This document shows positions 56,392-64,000 of a stretch of 64,000 nucleotides of DNA, piece after piece. The notes beneath the pieces were generated by a model that was not told the DNA's origin, ran no database searches, and saw nothing but the letters and a program-made list of their open reading frames with translations. Source of the DNA: an uncultured Fidelibacterota bacterium (GTDB lineage: Bacteria; Fidelibacterota; Marinisomatia; Marinisomatales; UBA8229); assembly GCA_913041945.1 (NCBI GenBank), contig CAJWIT010000001.1:45251-109250 (forward strand), written 5' to 3'. Within the stretch, counting starts at the first letter, position 1; the number at the start of each line of letters is the position of its first letter. The translations under genes and the position numbers were made by a program.

Positions 56392-57948
56392 TCAATTATT
56401 TATCAAATTAACAGCCGTCATTTTGGGAGGTATATCCAAATCCAGCAAATACAATAGAGAAGGACCAATGTCCGAAAGCTTTCCTCTTTTTACCATTGAT
56501 TTTCCCGGAGAATCTTCAGCAATATAAATACATTCAACAGGTACTGTGGAATGACTTGTCCGGGCTTGCCCTGTATCATAATTAATCATTTGATCGCAAT
56601 TCCCATGATCGGCTGTAATAAGTATTTGTCCATTTAACTCTAAAACACGGTCAACAATTTTTCCAGCACATTCATCCAAAATCTCCACTGCTTTGACTGC
56701 AGAATCAAAATTCCCAGTGTGACCAACCATATCCCCATTCGCAAAATTAACTAAAATGAATTGATAAGGATTTGACTGAGTCAACTCCATAAATTTATCT
56801 ACAATATTATATGCTTCCATTTCCGGATGGTCTGCGAACGTAGCCGGGTCAAATCTACCGGAAACTTCCACCTGATCTTCATTTGAAAACGGTGTCGTAG
56901 ATTTTCCATTGAAAAAACTGGTTACGTGACGAAATTTCTGAGTTTCTGCTAAACGAAGTTGACGAAAACCAGCTTCAGAAATAATCTGTCCTACTAACTC
57001 ATCTAACTGTACATGTCCATCATTAAAACTGCCAAGAATATAAGGTTTAAATTCATCATAATAACGGGTAAGACCAGCAAAACATATATCTGGAATCCTC
57101 GGCAAGGCCCCGGGATATTCTATGTCTGTGAAAGCCCTGGAAAGCTGAATTGCCCGGTCTTGACGGTAGTTTGTATGGAGAATGCTGTCTCCATCTTCAA
57201 CGCCGGAATAACCGTTTGTCACATGAGGAAGAATATATTCATCAAACATGTCTGCCCCTGATGGTGTTTTGTCATGTTCGTATGATGTTTTAATTGCAAA
57301 CTCCGGATCGGCTGTTTGAATTCCCAGACCCTCCACAATACAACGAAACGCCTGATCTGTCAGCTTCCAGTTTTTTGCACGATCCATACCATAATACCGT
57401 CCCATAAACGTGCCAATTTCACACCCACCAGCTGTTTCCATTTCCCGGCGAAGGGCAGTAAAGTACCCCAGGGTGCTCCAGGGAGGAGTGTCTCTTCCAT
57501 CCAAAAAAGGGTGGATTATGATTCTTCCCTCTGGATATTCACTTCTGGCACGGTGCATGAATTTGAAGAGATGATCCTGATGGGAATGAACGCCTTCATC
57601 CTGAAGCAAGCCCATAAAATGGAGTTGGGACTGATTGGATCTCCAGTTTTCTATGAGATGGTCCCACACAGGAGATTTAAACAAACTACCATCTACTAAC
57701 TGATCATTAATCCGCTTCAATTCCTGAATAATGATTCTCCCTGCGCCCATGCTCAGGTGTCCAACTTCGCTGGAGCCCTGAAATCCCGGCGGAAGCCCCA
57801 CCGCTTCTCCGGAAGCATCCAATAATGTCCATGGATATTGTTCTTTATAGGCATCCAGATTAGGAGTATGAGCTGCCAGAACTGCATTGCCTTTGGGGTT
57901 TTCATTATGCCCCACTCCATCAAGAACAATCAGGATTACGGGTTCCAT
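56392..57948 (-). CDS. gpmI: 2,3-bisphosphoglycerate-independent phosphoglycerate mutase
   Basis: LIVLDGVGHNENPKGNAV, GSSEVGHLSMGAGRII, ITADHGNCDQM. Confidence 0.96.
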   Translation of the reverse strand: MEPVILIVLDGVGHNENPKGNAVLAAHTPNLDAYKEQYPWTLLDASGEAVGLPPGFQGSSEVGHLSMGAGRIIIQELKRINDQLVDGSLFKSPVWDHLIENWRSNQSQLHFMGLLQDEGVHSHQDHLFKFMHRARSEYPEGRIIIHPFLDGRDTPPWSTLGYFTALRREMETAGGCEIGTFMGRYYGMDRAKNWKLTDQAFRCIVEGLGIQTADPEFAIKTSYEHDKTPSGADMFDEYILPHVTNGYSGVEDGDSILHTNYRQDRAIQLSRAFTDIEYPGALPRIPDICFAGLTRYYDEFKPYILGSFNDGHVQLDELVGQIISEAGFRQLRLAETQKFRHVTSFFNGKSTTPFSNEDQVEVSGRFDPATFADHPEMEAYNIVDKFMELTQSNPYQFILVNFANGDMVGHTGNFDSAVKAVEILDECAGKIVDRVLELNGQILITADHGNCDQMINYDTGQARTSHSTVPVECIYIAEDSPGKSMVKRGKLSDIGPSLLYLLDLDIPPKMTAVNLINN

Positions 57949-58062
57949 GGACAGTTTCTATGCCGCACACTCATTTTGGAATTCTGCCTGTTTACAAAAA
58001 AACAGCATGGATAAAGTTCCGACAGAACCCAAGTGTGTAGAAAGAATAAATTTTAAAATATC

Positions 58063-58091
58063 TTGATTTTAATATAGAAAACAATTAAAAT
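58063..58091 (+). promoter_or_regulatory. Candidate sigma-70 promoter for lexA
   Basis: TTGATT - 17 bp - TAAAAT. Confidence 0.55.
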
Positions 58092-58113
58092 ACTTACGAC
58101 TAACTTACGAGTA
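58092..58113 (+). promoter_or_regulatory. Candidate LexA operator: tandem 11-bp direct repeat
   Basis: ACTTACGACTA | ACTTACGAGTA between the -10 and the GTG start. Confidence 0.5.
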
Positions 58114-58117
58114 TTTA

Positions 58118-58723
58118 GTGCAAAAACCCCTATCTACAAAACAGCAGCAATTTTTGGATCTTATTCAGCGGCACGCTCTAACATACGGCCAGTCGCCTTC
58201 TTATGCAGAAATCATGAGTGCCCTGAGGTTTTCTTCTTTGGGAACGGTGAACTGGTATGTTAAAACACTAATAAAAAACGGTCATTTAAACCGTACCGGA
58301 GGCCCAAACAGCAAGCGGGCGTTAACCCTTACAGAAAAACATCCTGCGTCTGCCCGGTTGCCGCTTTTAGGATTCATTGCCGCCGGCACTCCCATTGAAG
58401 CCTTGGAAAATGCGGAATCTGTAGAAGTACCAGCTCCTCTGGTTCATCCGGACAATTTCGTCCTAAAAATTAAGGGTAACTCTATGATTGATGACCACAT
58501 TGAAGACGGAGACTATATTATTGTACGCAAAACTCAATCAGCAGAACCGGGGCAGTCCATTGTTGCGCTGATCAATGGAGAAGCCACGTTGAAACGCTAT
58601 TATCCTCAAAATCACAAAATAGAACTCCACCCGCGTAATCCGGACTACCCCATCATCCATATAAATGAAACAGATGATTTTCAAATCAATGGTATAGTAT
58701 TGTACTCTTTTCGGGAATATTAA
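58118..58723 (+). CDS. lexA: LexA repressor
   Basis: wHTH N-term (SPSYAEIMSALRFSSLGTVNWYVKTL), cleavage-site-like FIAAGTPIEA, Ser (GNSMIDDHI) and Lys (GEATLKRYY) catalytic motifs; GTG start. Confidence 0.92.
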   Translation: MQKPLSTKQQQFLDLIQRHALTYGQSPSYAEIMSALRFSSLGTVNWYVKTLIKNGHLNRTGGPNSKRALTLTEKHPASARLPLLGFIAAGTPIEALENAESVEVPAPLVHPDNFVLKIKGNSMIDDHIEDGDYIIVRKTQSAEPGQSIVALINGEATLKRYYPQNHKIELHPRNPDYPIIHINETDDFQINGIVLYSFREY

Positions 58724-59470
58724 TGACCAGCCAAAAAAATACTAATTCGAAATATAAAACAATGACCCAATTGTTTGATTCCCGTAAAATTTATGATGAT
58801 AAAATCCTGCTGCCAGAGGACGAAGCTCATCACTGTTTAAGAGTGCTGAGAAAACAATCCGGCGATACAATTAGGGTGGTGGATGGAAAGGGAAACTACT
58901 ATAAAACTCTCATCGAAACGGAAGATCTACATGACTGTCAGCTAAAAACCATAGACTGCAGAGAAAAAATCGGGTATAAAAATCATTATATTCATATTGC
59001 CATGCCCCCCCCCGAAGAACCACAGCCGGGTGGAATGGTTTGTAGAAAAAGCAGTAGAAATTGGTGCCCAGGAAATCAGTTTTATCCTTACTGAAAACTC
59101 CAAACGGAGAAATATCAGGATAAGACGAACACAAAAAAGGGCTATTTCCTCTATGAAACAGTCACTAAAAGCCTATCTGCCCGCGATTAACGAGATGGTT
59201 TCCATAATAGATTTTTTAACCAATTGTACGAATAAAGAAAGATATATCGGACATCTGGACAGTACAAACAAAAATCTCCTTTTTCACGAAACAATTCCAA
59301 AAAGTAACTATTGTGTATTAATTGGGCCTGAGGGCGGTTATTCATCTGATGAGGTAAAAGAAGCTCAAAAATATGAATTTCAATCCATATCACTGGGAGA
59401 TAGCCGGCTTAGAACTGAGACTGCCGGTATAGCTGCCTGTCATATATTAAACATTATAAACGCAGAATGA
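58723..59470 (+). pseudogene. rsmE: 16S rRNA (uracil1498-N3)-methyltransferase, split in two frames at a poly-C tract
   Basis: ORF 58723-59094 supplies the N-term (DEAHHCLRVLRKQSGD) and ORF 58997-59470 the C-term (VEWFVEKAVEIGAQEI...LIGPEGGYSSDEV...LGDSRLRTETAGIAA); frame changes at the 9-C run around 59005-59013. Confidence 0.88.
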
Positions 59471-59555
59471 ACGTCCGTTTTGCCGGAAGATCATCATGGT
59501 TTAAACCGTAAGAATATTTTTTTGGCTTTTACTCAATAATAGAAGGAATGCCAAC

Positions 59556-60863
59556 CTATCGTTCATCTTTCCAAAATTGCTGATATAGTGCACCACGAAA
59601 GTCATTATACATATCCCAACCACCATTAGGCGTATGATGAACCTGGGTCATTATTACACCTACAAACTCCCGCTCTGAATCGATCCAAAACTGGGTACCT
59701 TCATAGCCGCCACCCTGCCAAAGACCTTCCTCACCCCATCCTCTTTTTCTTAACGTATCTCCCGTGACCCAAAGATTATATCCATTATAACCCCAGGGGC
59801 TATTAATTTGTGTATGTGGGGAAACAATTTCATCAATGGTGTTTTCATCCAGAAACCGTTTATCATTTAACTTTCCATTGTGTAGGAAGATTCTTAAAAA
59901 ATCGGCATAACCATCGGCAGTTGCAACCATACCTTCCCCTCCTAAGTATAACTGATTGTCCGGGCTATAAAAAGGTAAATCGGGGCCGAATATATCCAGC
60001 TCTCCTGTTTGTGCAATTCGTAATATTGAATCAATGCCAGTGAAATAAGGAAGTAACGTTTCCCCTTTAGAAAGATTATATTTCAATCCTTGGATATTTA
60101 AACGATTAAATAATTTCGTTTCAACTAAATTTTTGAGACTTAATCCTGTAGCTCGTTCTGCAGCCATACCAAGAATGGTTGTGTTTGTACCATAATAATA
60201 TTTTGATCCCGGATGTAAAAGAAGAGGAACTGTTGCAAGACGATTTATTAAATCATCAGAGTCTGATGCGTGGGGTAAATTTTTTGATACAAGAATTGAG
60301 TCAATGCAATCTATTCCGGTTGTTGCATAATAAAATCCAGCTTGATGATTTATTAAGTGTCGAAGGGTCATGATAGAGTCAGGTTTAACCAGTGTATACT
60401 TGCAACCAATATTTTTATTTTGAATCTGACCAAGGGGAATCCCGTTCTCATTAACAGCAACTTGAAGACTATCAAACTCCGGAACATATTTTGTTACAGG
60501 TTCATCAAGATGTAGATATCCGTCTTCAACCAAATCCATAACGATGGTTATAGTGATAATCTTGCTCATGGACCAAATCCTGATCCAAGTTTGTTTATCA
60601 ATAACTTTTTTCGGAATTAAATTTCTGTTGATTCGACAATGTTCATAGATAGCGCGTCCATTTTTATCTTCAAGCCGTACAAATAAAAACGGAAAATATC
60701 CTTCATCAACATATTGATTTAAAATCGTATCCAACTGGTGTTTGTTTTGAATATTAATTAATGTATTCTGGGTTGAATTACAACTCGGACTGATAATTAA
60801 ACAACAAAGCATGAGAGAATTAATAGCAATCCCTGTTATCCTATTGAAGAGATTAAATCTCAT
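59556..60863 (-). CDS. Beta-lactamase-family serine hydrolase (lipoprotein-like)
   Basis: IRIWSMSKIITITIVMDLVEDGYL (SxxK), NHQAGFYY, CWN-type lipobox-like ISPSCNST. Confidence 0.85.
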   Translation of the reverse strand: MRFNLFNRITGIAINSLMLCCLIISPSCNSTQNTLINIQNKHQLDTILNQYVDEGYFPFLFVRLEDKNGRAIYEHCRINRNLIPKKVIDKQTWIRIWSMSKIITITIVMDLVEDGYLHLDEPVTKYVPEFDSLQVAVNENGIPLGQIQNKNIGCKYTLVKPDSIMTLRHLINHQAGFYYATTGIDCIDSILVSKNLPHASDSDDLINRLATVPLLLHPGSKYYYGTNTTILGMAAERATGLSLKNLVETKLFNRLNIQGLKYNLSKGETLLPYFTGIDSILRIAQTGELDIFGPDLPFYSPDNQLYLGGEGMVATADGYADFLRIFLHNGKLNDKRFLDENTIDEIVSPHTQINSPWGYNGYNLWVTGDTLRKRGWGEEGLWQGGGYEGTQFWIDSEREFVGVIMTQVHHTPNGGWDMYNDFRGALYQQFWKDER

Positions 60864-60865
60864 AT

Positions 60866-62533
60866 TTATTCAGAAACACCTTTGTACTGGAACCAATCAA
60901 AATCTGCATAATTGGTTGATGTTGAATTGTTTGATGAACCATAAAGACCAATGTAGACTCCTGTATAGGTCCACCCCGAAGATTCTGGGCTAAGCTTAGA
61001 GCCATCTGCATTATTAAAAAGTGAAACCCACTTTTTTCCATCTTGTGAATAAGAAAAATCATAATCTAAATAATCAGCGGAAATATTCCAAAACACAGTA
61101 TTTTTTTTGTATGAATGACTCGCAAGCAGGGAATCAATTCCATGGAAAAAATGGTGAAGCTGTATTTTCCCATCCATTAAAGACATAACATAGGCTGAAC
61201 GATCATTTTGTATTACGGTCATTCCAGCCTCTTCATTACCAGCTGGATTGAATTCCATCTTTGATTTTGCTTCCATTTGGAAATGTCTTTGTCTAATTCC
61301 TACAAATGAATATTGGCTCTGCTCTGCTATAAACCCCTCTTTTAAATAAATTCTAAGAAACCCTTTCTTTTTATTAAAACTATGAAAAGTTGCCGTAGGT
61401 GTTCTGCGAAAATTCCATTCAAAGCTTAGTTTAGTCTCGTCAAAATTATCATAAAATTCATTTATTTTCAACTGTCTTGTCCCTGGGAATGGAACAGGGT
61501 ACTTAAACTCAACTTTCCCGGCTTTTGGGCTACATACCGGCCAAGCTATTTTTTCATCTTTCCACCAATAAGGTTCGGTTTCCCAGATTACGGGAATTAA
61601 AAAAGTTTCACGTCCAAGATTTTTATATTTCTTTTCAATGGGGCGAAACCCTAATGCAACCATATACCAATCATTTTCTTTTGTTTGAACTAAATCACCA
61701 TGACCGACCGCAATAATCGGATGATCCAAACTTAAATGTCGATGAGTTAATATTGGATTTCTCGCATTTGCAATATAAGGTCCGGTAATTATTTTACTCA
61801 CAGCAATTGTCACAGCATGGTTATGCAATGTCCCTCCTTCCGAAATCATGAGATAGTAATAATCTCCATCCTTATAAATATGTGGTCCTTCTGCCCATGT
61901 GCCATTGCTAAATCCTCTTGTTAAATAGTACTTTTTTCCCATTAACTGCATTTTGTTCAGATCTAGCTCTTGCATCCATATTTCTGATTGTCCATCAAAT
62001 TCCGGATCAGGCGGGACACTTGAACCCGTGTACCATACTTTTTTATCATCATCAAAAAACAGAGAGGGGTCAATCCCAGGGGCATCTTTTAATATATAAG
62101 CCTTTGACCATGGACCCTTAGGATCTTCTGCGGTTATAATAAAATTTATCATTTCCCCGTTTAGATTATTTGTTGTGGTGATATAAAATAATCCTTCATG
62201 GTAGCGAATGGTAGGAGCATGAATTCCTGCACTGGAATTAATGGAATCCATATTTACATTTTGATTTACGGAATAAAGTGCGTTGGCAATTAACTCCCAA
62301 TTCACCAAATCCCTACTGTGATAGATTGGAATTCCAGGAAAATATTCAAAAGTTGAATTAATTAAATAGTAATCATCCCCAACACGGCAAATACTCGGGT
62401 CTGGAGCAAAACCAGAGATTATAGGATTACGATAGGTCTCGGCTTCCTTTTTCATTCCTGAATTACAAGAAATAAATAATAATACTGTAACAATATACCA
62501 TTGTACCCTCAACAATCTAATCATTTGGCACAT
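60866..62533 (-). CDS. GH43 family glycoside hydrolase (beta-xylosidase-like)
   Basis: NPIISGFAPDPSICRVGDDYYLINSTFEYFPGIPIYHSRDLVNWELI, WAEGPHIYKDGDYYYLMISEGGT, C-terminal lectin-like domain. Confidence 0.93.
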   Translation of the reverse strand: MCQMIRLLRVQWYIVTVLLFISCNSGMKKEAETYRNPIISGFAPDPSICRVGDDYYLINSTFEYFPGIPIYHSRDLVNWELIANALYSVNQNVNMDSINSSAGIHAPTIRYHEGLFYITTTNNLNGEMINFIITAEDPKGPWSKAYILKDAPGIDPSLFFDDDKKVWYTGSSVPPDPEFDGQSEIWMQELDLNKMQLMGKKYYLTRGFSNGTWAEGPHIYKDGDYYYLMISEGGTLHNHAVTIAVSKIITGPYIANARNPILTHRHLSLDHPIIAVGHGDLVQTKENDWYMVALGFRPIEKKYKNLGRETFLIPVIWETEPYWWKDEKIAWPVCSPKAGKVEFKYPVPFPGTRQLKINEFYDNFDETKLSFEWNFRRTPTATFHSFNKKKGFLRIYLKEGFIAEQSQYSFVGIRQRHFQMEAKSKMEFNPAGNEEAGMTVIQNDRSAYVMSLMDGKIQLHHFFHGIDSLLASHSYKKNTVFWNISADYLDYDFSYSQDGKKWVSLFNNADGSKLSPESSGWTYTGVYIGLYGSSNNSTSTNYADFDWFQYKGVSE

Positions 62534-62878
62534 CAGTAAACATCTTCCTCCCGCGGTTTGTTATGTTTTTTGTAAAACAATATTAGATTTTCTAAAAAAG
62601 ACTTTGATATAGAAAAAAAATTCCATAAAAAATTTATCCCAAATTATATTGATAACTATGGATAAATCTATACAATACTATTTTTTGATTATTAAAGATA
62701 ATTTTTTTCCCAGAGTTGATGTGTTTTTCTTTTAAGTCCAGGAAAAAAGTACAGAATGCATTCCATGATTCGAAATAGATTTTATTGTCATTTCCTCCCC
62801 TATTTTTTTTGTAAATGTTCAGGTACTATACTCAGGTCACATCAGTGCTTCCGTACTTAAATATATAAACACTTAAAA

Positions 62879-63060
62879 ATGAGTACTCCAATAAAACGCG
62901 TTGCGTTTCATACACTGAGATATAAACTGAACTTTTCAGAATCAGTCACCATTTTCCGTGATTTTATTCGTTAAGGGTTTAAACAAGTAGATAACCAAAA
63001 CGAAGCATCTATTTATGAATGTGTTATGGTTCCAGATGTCTTTACTCAGTGCGGCAACTT
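62879..63060 (+). pseudogene. Decayed N-terminal fragment of an mtaB-like gene
   Basis: MSTPIKRVAFHTLRYKLNFSESVTIFRDFIR*GFKQVDNQNEASIY aligns with MtaB MGTRCKRIAFHTLGCKLNFSETATISRDFTDHGFEKVDYKNKADIY. Confidence 0.85.
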
Positions 63061-63334
63061 TTTGAATGGGGAAAACTACTCGCTATCTACGGAAAGGTAG
63101 AAAAAGCTTTTGGATTTTAGGTCATTAACATAGGCAACATTCAGAAGGTGGCTGGAAAAATTAATTTATATTAATAACATAAATACATTATATTTTAAGT
63201 AATTATTTCAATTATACTTAAATATATATTGTATAATTGTATTAATTCCTAATATATTATCATAGTTAATTGTTGGTTATAAATAATCAATAGTCTAAAC
63301 CTAATAACCCATAAAGTAAAAAGGAGGCACGTAA

Positions 63335-63952
63335 ATGAAAGGTTTTGCCGTTTCAATTATATATTCAGTATTGATATTGTCCACATTGTACGGGAATACA
63401 ACTATAGGAACAGATGTGGTTAGCCGGAATGTGTGGAGGGGAACTGATTTTGGGAATGCTGCAGCGCTTCAACCTTATATAGAATTTAAAAAAGGGAAAT
63501 TCACTTTAGGCGCATGGAGCTCCTGGGCGGTTAATAGCGGCAGTGCCAATGAAAATGATATTTATATATCTGCAGACCTGGGCTCATTTTCTTTAACAGT
63601 GACCGATTATTTTTTCCCAGCTTATGCTGGTGAAGATAATATTTTTGATTATTCAGAAAAAACGGGCTCTCACTTTGTTGAAATCAGCTTAGGCTCAAAT
63701 CTAGGGCCTGTTAGCATTACTGGGGGATATTTTTTAATCGACCCTGATAAATCCATTTACCTAGAAGCAAGCTACGGTCCATTTTTATTTGGCGCCGGAA
63801 ACGGGATGCATACCATAGAGGGTGAAGAAGAAAAAGATTCATTCCAGATAGTGAATATTGGCCTTACCACCAGCAGGGATAAATTTTCTGCATCATACAT
63901 CATAAATCCAGATCAGGAAACATCATTCCTTGTATTTGGTGTCAACTTTTAA
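63335..63952 (+). CDS. TorF-like putative porin / outer-membrane protein
   Basis: 205 aa; signal peptide; GTDVVSRNVWRGTDFGNAAALQPYIEF, strand-rich, C-terminal Phe; GGAGG ribosome-binding site. Confidence 0.65.
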   Translation: MKGFAVSIIYSVLILSTLYGNTTIGTDVVSRNVWRGTDFGNAAALQPYIEFKKGKFTLGAWSSWAVNSGSANENDIYISADLGSFSLTVTDYFFPAYAGEDNIFDYSEKTGSHFVEISLGSNLGPVSITGGYFLIDPDKSIYLEASYGPFLFGAGNGMHTIEGEEEKDSFQIVNIGLTTSRDKFSASYIINPDQETSFLVFGVNF

Positions 63953-63966
63953 TTGGAGATTAGAGC

Positions 63967-64000
63967 ATGAAAAATAAAAACATATTCTTGGTGGTATTCT
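63967..64000 (+). CDS. Start of the next CDS (MKNKNIFLVVF...), truncated by the window
   Basis: ATG after ATTGGAGATTAGAGC following the porin gene; only 11 codons visible. Confidence 0.4.
   Translation, partial: MKNKNIFLVVF

Noticed and set aside
62632-62665. Two DnaA-box-like sequences (TTATCCCAA and TATGGATAA) suggesting a replication origin
   Set aside because: Only two imperfect boxes in AT-rich DNA, with no dnaA/dnaN/parAB or other origin-associated genes nearby.

Overview
The window is mostly a densely packed bacterial chromosome of about 40% GC. The gene repertoire (short region-1.1-less sigma-70, PNPFN-type sorting domain, TorF-like porin, secreted GH2/GH43) suggests the FCB/Marinimicrobia-like part of the tree, but this is inferred from gene content only. 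Left part (minus strand): partial DUF4139 protein, valS, a K+ channel with a separate cNMP-binding protein, an RlmD/TrmA-type methyltransferase, two adjacent ALDH genes, deoC, a phosphohexomutase, a sigma factor with rpsU, ksgA, tatD, metG, holB, an EnvC-like protein, and an OMP/TPR/SmpA fusion. Next is a plus-strand cluster (DUF4159, DUF4175-like, TPR, secreted GATase-like protein, yjbQ). An accessory carbohydrate/amino-acid segment follows: intradiol dioxygenase with sorting domain, GH2 beta-galactosidase, class-III aminotransferase, APH-type kinase and alpha/beta hydrolase. The rest is mazG-ybeY-pgpH, acyl-CoA dehydrogenase, fabH, recJ, rnpB, a zinc-ribbon gene, gcvP, a PNGase F-like protein, mtaB, carAB, gpmI, lexA, a frameshifted rsmE, a serine hydrolase, GH43, an mtaB remnant and a TorF-like porin. 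I found no CRISPR array, tRNA, rRNA, integrase or transposase. The most interesting points are: a split ALDH16-like pair beside deoC; a kinase/phospholyase pair; a terminator-containing leader RNA with a complementary upstream segment; an 11-bp tandem repeat that may be the LexA operator; a decayed mtaB paralogue; a poly-C frameshift in rsmE; and near-identical 30-bp repeats bracketing the accessory segment. Everything is from reading the sequence; no searches were run.
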